Source of the DNA: Flammula alnicola
Lineage: Eukaryota; Basidiomycota; Agaricomycetes; Agaricales; Strophariaceae
DNA length: 15,399 nt
Direction: 5' to 3'
NCBI GenBank assembly: GCA_015499995.1
Contig: JADNRV010000731.1
Span: forward strand, 1 to 15,399
This document shows, one piece after another, positions 1 through 8,970 of the stretch (within the stretch, counting starts at the first letter, position 1; each line of letters opens with the position of its first letter). The notes beneath the pieces were generated by a model. It did no database searches and was not told the origin of the DNA. It saw only the letters and a program-made list of their open reading frames with translations. A program made the position numbers and the translations under genes.

Positions 1-413
1 ACCACCTAGACCGTATTCAACGCGATGCCCACCCTTATTCAAAGAAGGATGGACCCCCATTCGACGAGAAACAATGACATATTGAGAGATGCGAAGAGGG
101 AAGAGGACAATTTACGAGAGATCGCGAGGAGGATGGAACACAGACGACAAGAGCTAGAGGAAATCCTAAACGACAAGGAATCCCCACTAAACTACAAGTT
201 TCACGCACACTGCCCCAACTCTCGACACTCCGAGTCATCACTGACTCACCGAACCTTCTTCGAGGTTCTCCACAGCCTCGCCGGACCCGACCCCACTCAT
301 TTTTTCGCCGACCTATCAAGAAGAGTCAGTCGGAACCGACACTCCAACTGCTCCGAAAAATCAACAAGTCGATCGAAGACTTAGTCAAGTCATTCCGGAA
401 ACACACCCAGTAA
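1..413 (+). pseudogene. Broken coiled-coil reading frame, probably retrotransposon internal region
   Basis: A decayed coding stretch runs in off the left edge. Bases 3-74 read openly in one frame, 25-384 in another (first ATG at 25), and about 200-413 in a third that ends with a TAA at 411-413. The middle part is highly charged and heptad-like (runs such as REEDNLREIARRMEHRRQ), so it suggests a coiled coil. The last part is basic and serine/arginine rich. I infer two frameshifts because the end of one open frame meets the start of the next without an intron signal. I do not recognise a family. Its position just upstream of a zinc-knuckle gene, polypurine tract and LTR suggests it belongs to the same element. 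The upstream part lies outside the window. Confidence 0.4.
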
Positions 414-474
414 ATCGACTCAGAACCAGTCAAAACGACACCGCCCTCCTCTCGCACAGACCAGGAGGCTTTAG

Positions 475-483
475 TATATAAAT
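475..483 (+). promoter_or_regulatory. TATA-like box ahead of the zinc-knuckle gene
   Basis: The sequence TATATAAAT lies about 45 bases before the ATG at 527, followed by a pyrimidine-rich leader. Its placement suits a separate internal promoter for the zinc-knuckle gene inside the retroelement. Function is inferred only from sequence and position. Confidence 0.4.
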
Positions 484-526
484 TGTATCTTTTGTACCAT
501 AACTCCCCATCTCAACCATTCACAAC

Positions 527-1532
527 ATGTCTATCACCTCTAACATTATCGATCAGCTCATCGACCGCACTGAGGACCTCTCCCTTGAAGAAGCCCCTTC
601 CAACTCCGCCCAAGACCGGGTTAACGGCAACTCTGTCACCTCTGGCACCACCAACACCCCCGAGTCTCGCCGTGCAGCAATAGACACGGTCTTCAGTAGG
701 GTACGAAGCAACACGATGCGGCTGATCGCCCCGAAGGGCCTGGTCCCAATGCCGTAGAAGCCGAAGCTGAAAACGACGCCATGCCGACCCTCGAGCCGAA
801 CCCCGATAACTCCGGTTGGGATACTCCTCCCGACTACTCTGGTTGGGGAACCACCGGCGCACCAGAAGCGACCAACTGGACTGATCGGACGACGTCACGT
901 TCACCTATGAAGAATACACCAGTCGGGTGACCACCGCGCAAGACTACGCTCAGGTCCAGCGTCTGACCCGCACTCATACCTTGTTAGCCTATGACACCGA
1001 AATCCTCCACCAAACTCAAACGAGCATTGTCGCCCTTCAGGAAGAAATAACACGGCTCCGTGCATACGCCCACACCACCTTCGACAACGCGGTCTGGCAT
1101 GGCATACACAGACAGCTCGGTGCTATGTTTGCCCTCAGAGGACCTTTGTCCCGGCGAGGAAACGTACCCAATGGACCCAGGACCCTTCGAAGAACACCCC
1201 ACGTACAATTCGTTCCAACTATAATCGTCGAGAGGTCGGACCCTTCCGGCTCCTCTTCCACGACAGGAGCGGACGTACTAGGTCTTCGGCATACCACACT
1301 GCTCCCCATCCCCTATCGTGGCACACAACGTCGCACGCATTCACACCGACGCTGCTATTCTTGTGGTTCCACCCACCATGTCAGGAGGGACTGCCGACGA
1401 TACGTATGCCGCAGTTGCCACGTCCATGCACCAGGCCATGTCACGGCCAATTGTCCCCGATGGGGATCCAGCAGCGACAACGATAGCATTGAAATCTATT
1501 TTGATGCTGCCGGACGGCCAATCGAAGTCTAG
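527..1532 (+). pseudogene. Zinc-knuckle (gag-like) gene of an LTR retrotransposon, frameshifted
   Basis: The gene starts at ATG 527 and is open to about 700. It then continues in a second frame to about 885 and in a third frame to the TAG at 1530-1532. The second-frame part is acidic and Pro/Gly/Trp rich, and the third begins near 888 (DDVTFTYEEYTSRV). A TAG at 697-699 and a TGA at 882-884 limit where the shifts can lie. Near the C-terminus are two zinc knuckles: CX2CX4HX4C at 1353-1394 and a variant CX2CX6HX4C at 1407-1454. Such knuckles bind nucleic acid in Gag proteins. The stop lies only about 20 bases before the polypurine tract, where one would expect pol to end, and no protease, reverse transcriptase, RNase H or integrase motif is visible. 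It could be a gag-only non-autonomous element or an accessory 3' gene. The element looks inactive here. Confidence 0.7.
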
Positions 1533-1553
1533 GTCGATACGGAGTCTCGACAT

Positions 1554-1566
1554 AAGAAGGGGGTAA
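1554..1566 (+). other. Polypurine tract next to the 3' LTR
   Basis: AAGAAGGGGGTAA lies directly before the LTR start TGTTACGACC. In LTR retrotransposons such a purine run primes plus-strand DNA synthesis. Its exact abutment on the LTR supports the element's orientation (plus strand) and the LTR left boundary. Confidence 0.7.
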
Positions 1567-1841
1567 TGTTACGACCGTTTCATTTCTTTTCATTTCTCTT
1601 ATCTTATCTTATCTTCACCCGCGCTTAGATGTACGCCAGCTATACTGGACACTTTCTATTTTAGTAGGAGTACCTTCCCGGTTCCGGACTATTTATAGTT
1701 TCCATACTTATGCATCCTCGACGACACTATTATCGTCGAGAGGACTCTCCTCTCTCCATTCTGACTCCTCCACATTCCTGACTCCATTCTAACGACTCTA
1801 AAGGAGTCACTTTATCATGGTCTGTGCACGCTCAGAGCTAG

Positions 1842-1849
1842 TATAAATA
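1842..1849 (+). promoter_or_regulatory. LTR TATA box
   Basis: TATAAATA in the second half of the LTR is the likely core promoter for the retroelement transcript. The R region would start roughly 25-30 bases downstream. Confidence 0.5.
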
Positions 1850-1931
1850 TCGTAGACACGCAACGATGTACTTTAGCTAGTTCTTGAGAATCTGACTATT
1901 TTGTCTTGCCTCTCTCCTCGCCACGAACGTC

Positions 1932-1982
1932 TAAGCTCGTCGAGCCTCTAGACACGATCACTTAAGCTCGTCTGAGCCTCTA
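1932..1982 (+). repeat. Short direct repeat inside the LTR
   Basis: TAAGCTCGTCGAGCCTCTA (1932-1950) recurs at 1963-1982 with one inserted T. The spacing is about 31 bases. It lies in the probable R/U5 part of the LTR. Its role is unknown; it may simply be a local tandem duplication. Confidence 0.6.
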
Positions 1983-2080
1983 AGTGCGAACGATCTGATC
2001 CAGCACTCTTGCACGACTTTGGAATCACTGGTTGTTTGACTTCGACGTCGCAATCACGTTGTTTCTTGCTAGTCGTAACA

Positions 2081-2511
2081 CCCACCATCCCTGCTGCTGC
2101 GCCGCCACCTACCTCCCAGAGCGCGATGGCGGTATCGTTCGTGGAAGCATTTGATCACATGTGGATAGGGCAACCGGGAGATCAGGGGCACTCGACGCGA
2201 GGGAGAATGATTGGCCTCGGTAAAAGAGGATGATCTTGTAGTTAAATGTATATACTGACAATCCATATGTTTGACATCACTTGACTTGTGACAGAGTAAG
2301 GATAAATAAGTTAAATAGGTACTTCATTTGACAGATTGAAATGAAATAAGTGAGCGACTAACTTATTGTCTTGGAATAAATGTGTGTACTACCCAGTTGA
2401 ATTTATTCTACACTTATTCTGACAGATTCAGTGATAATAAAATATGCCTCTACTGATTCTACTGACTTTACACTAATCCTTACATATCGGAAAATGAGGT
2501 TTTTCCTGATG
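2081..2511. other. Non-coding stretch between LTR and F-box copy A
   Basis: The first 150 bases are GC-richer; the rest is AT-rich. I found no convincing gene. The only structure seen is a weak hairpin (AATAAGT 2345-2351 with ACTTATT 2361-2367) and two short similar words containing TGACAGATT. The right border at about 2512 is where similarity to the other F-box copies starts abruptly, so it marks the truncation point of copy A. Confidence 0.5.
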
Positions 2512-3379
2512 TATGGGAGTATGGGGCCTGGGGAACGGGTCTTGTGCTTTGCTGTCGAGAACATCCTTCAGCTGACAGTGTGTCATCCGTGGCGCTATCT
2601 GAAAGAGTTCCCAACAGTCGTCGGCGGAGATATGACGGGCTCGCATGTGGGTGATATTGTTCCATTCGATAACGACCGACTTTAGGTCAAGTCCTATGAT
2701 CTTGAGTGTTGTTGGCATTGGCTTGAAATCGCCCAATTTGAACTGCCCTGCAGATTGGGACCCATAAACGTCTAGTTTAAGGGATTGTAGCTGGGAGGCC
2801 CCTTGCGAGTCTCCAACAAGATCTGACAATGAAGAGGAAGGGCCGTTGTAAGTGAGATCTCGCCACCTGCTAGAACATTGATTGATAACCGCAATCACAT
2901 CGCGACTGACTGTATGGCCCCAGGAGACGCCGTGTTTAACGAAAAGGCCAATCGACAAGGGAAGTTGTCCGGATCGATCTATCCACTCCTGCGCCCAATG
3001 GGATACCGAGAGATTGTTGTGGTGATCGATTGAAAGAAAGACGGTCGTCCAGAGTCGAGGCGTTGTATGAGCAATCTGACGCCATTTTTGGCATACAGAT
3101 GACAAGGCTACTGGGGCACATCTCGCCTTTCTGTTCATTTCGCGAGGAATGCAGAGCTGGAAGATTTCGGATGAAATCTCTGAAGGGAGTCGGTGAATAA
3201 AGTGGTCGTGACTGTAGTTCATCTCCGATTTCTGTCTTCGGGCCTCTTCGAGGAGGGTCTCCCTCACTTTGACGATCTGGATATTGAGTTCTGCCAACTT
3301 TCTGCAAGGATCGCAGGGGCTGAGATTCGAAATTTTGGAGCAAAGGGAGTGTCGTCGCAAAAGGGCAAAGTTGTGGCAT
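2512..3379 (-). pseudogene. F-box protein copy A, truncated and N-terminally deleted
   Basis: The gene reads on the minus strand from the ATG at 3379. After MPQLCPF about 29 bases are missing relative to copy C. This removes most of the first CxxC and its linker and shifts the frame. The rest is open from about 3360 to 2512 in the frame that shows the CSK...CDPC cluster, a coiled coil and the F-box (3200-3030; IHRLPSEISSEIF core and VCQKWRQIAHTTPRLWTT tail). Similarity to the paralogues stops near 2512, in the middle of the leucine-rich half; a few unrelated codons follow to a stop at 2473. Roughly the last 270 residues of the family are lost. An internal in-frame ATG (the M of SEMNYS) could still start a shortened F-box protein of about 250 residues, so a residual product is possible. 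Confidence 0.8.
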
Positions 3380-3429
3380 TTTCGTTGGTTGGTATCTGTT
3401 TCAGCAAAAGCTGTTACATAACAATCGTA

Positions 3430-3440
3430 GCTGTTATTAT
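3430..3440 (-). promoter_or_regulatory. Conserved promoter-like block of copy A
   Basis: ATAATAACAGC (minus strand) lies 51 bases before the ATG of copy A. It sits in a block of about 100 bases shared with copies B and C, and the same word occurs in D. The AT-rich core may act as a TATA-like element. Similarity to the other units ends at about 3515. Confidence 0.45.
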
Positions 3441-4120
3441 GAGCAATATCGAAACACCCTGGTGTGATGTGGTCAAAGAGTTGAGAAAAGTCTCAGGCAC
3501 CTTGTTGGCGGCTTAAGTCATAATAGGATATCTCCTTTCTCCTCCTTGAGATCTTCTCCTACTTGTACTAGTCATGTTGAGCATTGCGAGGCAGATGTTA
3601 CTAGCACAGAGCGCAGCTAAAGGTGACATATAAAATGTGGAGCTTAAGAAAGACGCTGCAAAACCATCAATTTGAGGCTGTTCACACGATGGAGGGCGAT
3701 GGACTCGCAGTAGACGAGCGGAAAAACAGCAGGTCGCGAGGATGGACGGCGTCATGCTCGGAAGTCGAAGTAGGTCCTAATTAATCCCGCACTTTCCTAC
3801 CTCTTCCAACAGGACTCTATTCATGCCTTAAAGTCACCAACGGAATTGTGTAAAATCAAGAAAAAAGACGATGTAGGGCTAGGCCTCGGTACTATACAAA
3901 GCAGAATGGAAGGCTTACTGGAAGATGGGTGTGCAATATGCATGGATATGAGGATGTGTATGTGGAAGAAAGATATCTATAGACGGAGACAGACAGAGAC
4001 GAAGAGAAAACGATAAAGGATGTCGAAATCTGACGACAAGAGGACGATGAAGCATGGAGAAGAGAAGAGTAACGCGACGACAAGAAGAATTGCATGTATG
4101 TATAGAGAGAAGGGATATGA

Positions 4121-4162
4121 GGATAGAGATGAAGATGGAGATGGAGATAGAGATAGAGATAT
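4121..4162 (+). repeat. GAGATA-type microsatellite
   Basis: This is a run of imperfect hexamers alternating GATAGA, GATGGA and GAGATA. It lies inside a longer purine-rich tract. Confidence 0.75.
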
Positions 4163-4346
4163 ATGAAATATGACACGCCATGGGTCGAATGTATAACGTT
4201 CCAAGGATATATTCGATAGCGAGAAAATGGTACAAACCCATAGAGGTGGATGGGCGAGAAAAACAGATAGTGATACCGATACCTGGGCGAGCAGCTGCAG
4301 TGGGCAGCTGACGTACGTGTAATAAACGCAGCGTGCCATCAGAAAG

Positions 4347-4667
4347 TCAGGACGTCTGCCCTCCGAGGTCTATTGTGATTTCATGTTTGCAAGTGGTGCA
4401 TTTAAGGCTTTTCGGCACCCGTGCGATGGCGAACTCGACATCGATTGTAAGGATCTGATAACAGGGGTCGAGGACGAAGAGACTTTCCGTCGCATATATG
4501 CGATAGTCTTCTGCTAGCCGCGGACAGGATTGTCGCGCGTAATATGTGATGAGGTTGGCGCAAAACCGAGATATATGCGCAGATGAAGATATCGCTTGTT
4601 GTGTATGATAGGAATGCTGGCACGTTGTTACGTGGCCACGATGGGTGGTAATGCCATCGTCCTGCAT
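4347..4667 (-). CDS. Weak hypothetical open frame, 106 codons
   Basis: This is an ATG-started minus-strand frame in the 2-kb unit-A segment. Unlike the low-complexity frames beside it, its composition is balanced. It ends with a hydrophobic stretch and a CxxC (residues LKCTTCKHEI) before the stop. It is preceded on the minus strand by a long pyrimidine-rich tract of the kind often seen upstream of fungal genes. I recognise no domain, and the length is compatible with chance. There is no copy in the other units. Confidence 0.2.
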   Translation of the reverse strand: MQDDGITTHRGHVTTCQHSYHTQQAISSSAHISRFCANLITYYARQSCPRLAEDYRIYATESLFVLDPCYQILTIDVEFAIARVPKSLKCTTCKHEITIDLGGQTS

Positions 4668-5519
4668 TCATGATGTGGGGTATTGACAAGCCCGACCCGG
4701 CCAATGGATAGAGGTCGAGAAGAAAATGGAGGCACATGGGAGTAGGGCGGAAGAAAAGAACAAAGGAGGAAGAAGACAGAAGAACGTTCCCTGGATATGT
4801 AGTCGTACAGTGGAGAGAGAAAGGAAAGGCATAAACATAGAGAAAAAATAACAGCGTTCATGGAGAGGAGTGGTTTTGGGAATTGGGGTTGTAAAATTGA
4901 GAGACAAAGGGATAGAAGGCAAGAAGGATCATGAATGGATGGAGAAATAAAAGGAGTAGGGGCTTGGCAATTGGATGCATTGAATTTGACGATAGAGGAC
5001 GAGGAGGCTGAAGTCAAAGCCAAGCATCGAGTGCAAGGATGAGACCGATGTCGATGACAAAGTCATAAGCCAAACCGACCACTGATTGGAGTCGATCCTG
5101 TTCCTTCCCCGCAATCTCCATCCAAAAGCCACTTCGCCACCTCCACCTCGCCAGCTCCACCCTAAACCAAAGGAGAACCCAAACAAGTGAACGAACGCCC
5201 AAACCAAAAACCAAAAAGAAAATAGTGGAGGGAAAAAACCAAGCGCAAGGAAGAACCCCAAAAATAGAACACGGCCTCTCTCCAAGGCCAAAGTCAGCAA
5301 GCTGGCAGGTCTACACCAAGCGCCCCTTCAAAACATCTCTAGTTCGGCATAGTCAGACACAAGTTATACGCCAAGGGAGATTAATACAAACGTACCTCGC
5401 TTTCCAACTCCAACCACTCCTACTCGTCCACCCGTATATCGACAGCACAAGGCTGGGCCACGTCAGTTAACGACCAACCTCGGTCCCTCGCCTTTCCCTC
5501 TCGCCTCAATGCCCCCACC

Positions 5520-6149
5520 AGGAACGCCAGGCGCAAGAGCACCCACACTCGAGCCCACCGTCGGGCCCGGCGCCTGCGCAAAAAACGCCTCACAAATGCC
5601 TGAGACACTGCATCGTCCTGGCCTGACGACGACCCAAAGTCGGAGTCGAACCCAAGTTGGACGACGAGTTGGCGAGCGTCGCACTCGAGCTCAAAGGTGA
5701 ATCCAGACGGTGCCTGCTACCGCTGCTGCTGTAGCGGCGGCGTACCCGCACTCGAACACAGCGCCGCTGAAGAACCAACATGCGAGAGCCTCAGCAGCGA
5801 GCGCACGCCCATCGCAGACGACGATGACGACGAGTGGTCTCATACCCCACAGTGACGGCGACCCGATTCAGACGTCCCAGGCAAAGTGGCCAAGAACCTC
5901 GTCGGTGACCCATGGTACGGCGGACTGGCAGTCCCATTTGGCCAGGGCGAGCCAGGTCGGAAACCCCACATCGCAGGCGAAGAAGGTCCATAGGAGGCAG
6001 CAAGCAGGAGATGGAGCGTTCGTCGGTGTGGTGTCAGGAGAAGAAGTCATCAGAGGTGGCACTGCCACACTTGATCCTGCTACTTCCATTGCCGATCCAG
6101 AATCACCTCCGCTGTCCGTCGATGACAATGAAACGACACTGCCAAGACT
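5520..6149 (+). repeat. Shared sequence R, copy 1 (unit A)
   Basis: The sequence from AGGAAC at 5520 to about CCAAGACT at 6149 matches 8971-9591 in unit B with scattered substitutions and indels, and its first 120 bases match 12644-12760 in unit C. Landmarks are CACACTCGAGCCCACC, GCGGACTGGCAGTCCCATTTGGCC and GATCCAGAATCAC. Both strands have partly open frames, so coding strand is uncertain. On the plus strand one frame keeps the words GGLAVPFG, GEPGR and PHIAGEE in both copies. The 3' end of this copy continues into exons of a spliced gene candidate. Confidence 0.75.
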
Positions 6150-6810
6150 GAAACTTGCAGTCGCTGTCGATGGTAAGTTTCTTTATCGTTCTTCGTGATT
6201 CAAGGTGCTTATCTGTGTTTTAGTGCCTCCATGGGCCTCAACTGTGGATGTGAAAGGGTTTTACGATAAGATGCATAAGCTGAAGGCAGACATGATTTGC
6301 GAGCTCGTTGGGTAAGACACTATCTTCGGATTTCGCATATATTAATTGACGCTTGCCGCTTAGGTATCAATCTCATGAAGTGAACTCGATGATGCCGGAC
6401 GTGCTCTTGTACTAGCCCTCGTCGCAGTGCAGTATGTGCATACCTCGACGGAGCATGCGGAAAGTGTGTTAAGCACCGCCGAGCAGCTTGCTGCTGGTCT
6501 TGAAGCACAACCGAAGATGGCAAAGAACGCAGAGTTGAAGAAGGGTGCCCTCAAAGCATCCAGTGCAGGCTCCGGAGGAGATGGTGTGGGCAATATGCAT
6601 CTGAGGTTGTGAATCGGTGAATGCTCTTTAGGTCGGGATACATTTCAATGCTTTCAACAATATTGTTCGTGTCTGACGCATTCATCCCATGTAGAACTGA
6701 AATGACGCGCTGCAGACGCGCAAGGAGCATCAAAGCAAGCTGCGACTAACGAGAAATTCAAGGAGGCGGTGATAAGCTTGCAGAAGAGGAAGTTCGTGGA
6801 GGTGGAATAA
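5824..6810 (+). CDS. Unidentified spliced gene candidate, four exons
   Basis: Proposed exons are 5824-6172, 6224-6311, 6381-6582 and 6716-6810 (TAA 6808-6810). Intron 1 (6173-6223, GTAAGT...TTTTAG) is a textbook fungal intron and joins ...VAVD to VPPWASTVDVKGFYDKM in frame. Intron 2 starts GTAAGA at 6312. The best-looking acceptor (TAG at 6363) leads to a stop at 6411-6413, whereas an AAG at 6380 keeps the frame (VGELDDAGRALVLALV). Exon 3 is helical and Ala/Glu/Lys rich. The third junction (GTGTGG donor, CTGCAG acceptor at 6715) is my weakest guess; unspliced, exon 3 stops at 6610-6612. The last exon (ADAQGASKQAATNEKFKEAV...) ends cleanly. The N-terminal part lies in repeat R and its frame disagrees with the copy in unit B, so the start at ATG 5824 is uncertain and the gene may be damaged. 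I do not recognise the family. Confidence 0.4.
6173..6223 (+). other. Probable spliceosomal intron
   Basis: The 51-base segment begins GTAAGT and ends TTTTAG. Removing it joins two open frames in phase, while reading through gives a stop a few codons in. This is the best single piece of evidence that the plus strand is transcribed here. Confidence 0.65.
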
Positions 6811-7174
6811 ATTTCGAAAGGTTTCTTGGAATCGGATTCCCCGCTCATGGTTTGTTGCCTTCCTCAATTTTGCTAATGCTCTTGATGCTCTTGATGTTTG
6901 ATTATTGATGCTCTAGATGAATAAAATGTTTTTGAATAACTAGATTATCGATAGGAGGCCAATCGACGCGACACGTTACATGCATCATTAATAATGGTTT
7001 ATTGCGTTGAATGAGTGAAAACGTTCAGGCGAACACGCTTCCAGTAGGGATGAATTTCAGATGGGCATTCAAACGTTCAACGTTCAGCTCCGGTTAACTC
7101 TCAGAGTGAAATAAAATTCAGGACTCAAAATTTTGGCTCTCGAGATACAATGAAGAATTTCTGAGGTGATAGCT
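6811..7174. other. Intergenic stretch between the spliced gene and F-box copy B
   Basis: No gene is seen. It contains two TGATGCTCT copies near 6885-6915. Bases 7108-7134 (gaaataaaattcaggactca...) closely match 10111-10136 downstream of copy C, showing that the duplicated unit includes the 3' flank of the F-box gene. Confidence 0.55.
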
Positions 7175-8803
7175 TTACTCCTCACCCAACAGGTTAGAAG
7201 AAGAGTTATGTGTGGGACCCTGCTGACTCTCCCCCAAAGCTGAGTCGTGCGCGTGAAATTCTACAGACTGCTGAAGGATGTCGATGCCGCGATACTTTAG
7301 CTCGATCTTTATTTCGATTCCTTGTGCAACCAACGACAACATCCGGCTAAGAGTGTCTTTATCGATGATAACATGGTCGTCTTTTTGCTGACCTTTGACT
7401 AGAGAAAGCGTAAGAGAGCGCAAAGGCCTTCGACGAAGATTGTGTACGTCGGAGGCAGAGCCGAAAATGTCTGGCACCAACGTCCAATCAAGAGGCATTG
7501 CCCCTTCGAATGCCATAGATTGCAATTGAGGAAAGAAGGCTTGATTGGTTTCCGAATCAGTGCTGGTGATGATGAAAAAGCATGGAGAAGCGACGAAAAA
7601 TGTGTTCCGTAATATTTGTGCCACATCCGTGGCACAATATTAAATGTAGGCGGCAGAGATCAGTGTCACTCGAGATAGATCAACGAGATCTGCAACGTCG
7701 AGCCCCAGGTCTAAAAGTGCCAACGTCTGCAAGGAGCAAGAGGATCGCAAAAAAAAATGATATAAGATTCTCAGTGTCCACAATCTCGGCGTCGCCAACC
7801 CTCGTATAGCTTTGTAGAGCGGGAAGAGAGATATTGTTGTGGAAAATTTCGCATATATCGTATGCTAGGCTCAGCTCAAGAACTTGGAGGGCAGGGTGTA
7901 ATATGGGAGTATGGAGATTTGGGAACGGATCTTGATGGCATTGTCGAATATCCTTCAGCCGACAGTGCATCATCCATGGTGTTATCCGAAAGAGTTCCCA
8001 ACAGTCGTCGATGGAGATACAACGGAGTTGCATGTGGGTAATATTGTTCCATTCGATAACGACTGACTTCAGGTCAAGTTTTGTGATCTCGAGCGTCGTC
8101 GGCGTTGGCTTGAAATCACCTAATTTGAACCGTCTTGCGGAATCGGAATCGTAGGTATAAACGTGTAGTTTAAGGGTTTGTAGCTGGGAGGCCCCTTGCG
8201 AGTCTCCAACAAGATATGACAATGAATAGAAAGGGCCTCGGTAAATGAGATCTCGCCACCTGCTAGAACATCGATTGATAACCGCAATCACGTCGCGATT
8301 GACGGTATAGTAGTTGGGTTCGGATTCAATGAAAAGGCCAATCGACAAGGGAAGTTGTCCGGATCTATCTATCCACTCCTGCGCCCAACGGGGTACCGAG
8401 AGGTTGCTGTGCTGACCAACCGAAAGAAAGACAGTCGTCCAGAGTTGAGGCGTCGTATGAGCAATCTGTCGCCATTTTTGGCAGACAGATGACAGCGTTA
8501 CTGGAGCACGTCTTGAATCACTGCTCATTTCATGAGGAATGCAGAGCTGGAAGATGTCGGATGAGATCTCTGGAGGGAATCGGTGAATGAGGGGTCGTGA
8601 TTGTAGTTCATCTCGGATTTCAGCCATCGGGCCTCTCTCTGCATCTTGAGCAGAGTCTCCCTCGCTTTGATGATCTGGATTTCGAGTTCTGCCAGCCTTT
8701 TGCATGGGTCGCAGGGGTTGAGATTCGAAATTTTGGAGCAAAGAGAGGCATTATCGTAGACGCCCTGGTTTTCCGTTCCGCAAAAGGTGCAATCATGTGA
8801 CAT
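7175..8803 (-). pseudogene. F-box protein copy B, full-length but multiply frameshifted
   Basis: The start is the ATG at 8803 (MSHDCTFCG) and the stop is the TAA at 7175-7177 (...LLGEE). The order is an N-terminal CxxC, then C and CDPC cysteines, a coiled coil, an F-box (about 8585-8430), a leucine-rich half and a FFPQLQSM...PDIFGSASDVHNLRRRPLRSL block near the end. Compared with A, C and D, one base is missing at about 8588-8594 just before the F-box. One A is extra in a nine-A run (7749-7757). A further one-base loss near 7662 brings in a TAA at 7641-7643, and the frame must shift again near 7563-7572. The two outer shifts restore frame for much of the C-terminal half, but the local one does not. 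With so many breaks it is very probably a pseudogene; the homopolymer shift alone could be a sequencing error. Confidence 0.85.
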
Positions 8804-8856
8804 TTTCGTTAGTTGAGGGCGAAAATCTGTTTGAGCAAAAGCTGTTAACAATTGCA

Positions 8857-8867
8857 GCTGTTATTAT
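8857..8867 (-). promoter_or_regulatory. Conserved promoter-like block of copy B
   Basis: ATAATAACAGC (minus strand) lies 54 bases before the ATG of copy B, almost the same distance as in A. Between the two is the sequence ttgagggcgaaaatctg, which corresponds to the unoccupied transposon site seen filled in copy C. Confidence 0.45.
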
Positions 8868-8970
8868 GAGCAATATTGAAACGCACTGATGTGATGTGGT
8901 CAAAGAGTCTGAAAAAAGGGCTTGCTGGCGGCTTGCGAATGTATATTCAGCGAACACAACATGAGTCATT

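Larger units (their letters stand above)
1567..2080 (+). mobile_element. 3' LTR of a Ty3/gypsy-like retrotransposon
   Basis: This 514-base long terminal repeat starts TGTTACGA and ends TCGTAACA, a perfect 8-base inverted end with the usual TG...CA boundaries. It follows a polypurine tract and a zinc-knuckle gene. A TATA box (TATAAATA, 1842-1849) probably marks the end of U3. Further in are a perfect 8-base-stem hairpin (1717-1740) and two near-identical 19-20 base direct copies (1932-1950 and 1963-1982). The bases after it are CCCAC, a possible target duplication, but the 5' LTR is outside the window so this cannot be tested. The Ty3/gypsy assignment rests only on the style of the LTR ends and knuckles. 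Confidence 0.8.
3516..5519. other. 2-kb segment specific to unit A, strongly purine-rich on the plus strand
   Basis: In units B and C the promoter block is followed within about 60-70 bases by sequence R. In unit A the two are separated by this 2-kb segment, so it is either an insertion or was lost from the others. I found no terminal inverted repeats or target duplication. Large parts (about 3890-4180 and 4690-4950) are purine-rich on the plus strand, including a GAGATA/GATGGA hexamer-like microsatellite at 4121-4162. Long open frames on the minus strand there are Ser/Leu/Pro-rich low-complexity products of the CT-rich strand and are not believable genes. A weak 106-residue candidate is listed separately. 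No known domain was recognised. Confidence 0.55.

Noticed and set aside
512..904. 130-codon open frame on the minus strand
   Set aside because: It lies antisense to the zinc-knuckle gene, whose plus-strand frames carry recognisable motifs; it has no motif of its own.
1..1566. Reverse transcriptase, RNase H, integrase or chromodomain remains
   Set aside because: I looked in all frames for their usual motifs and saw none; only the zinc knuckles are recognisable.
2936..3379. 147-codon frame starting at the genuine ATG of copy A
   Set aside because: Only its first seven codons belong to the family; after the 29-base deletion it runs out of frame with the F-box.
3892..4339. Three overlapping minus-strand frames of 94-120 codons
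   Set aside because: They are translations of a CT-rich, microsatellite-like strand (repeated Ser-Ile, Leu-His, Ser-Ser) with no domain or codon signal.
4628..5300. Minus-strand frames of 123-131 codons
   Set aside because: They have low-complexity Ser/Leu/Phe or Gly/Trp composition from polypyrimidine DNA, and overlapping frames are equally open, so they look like chance.
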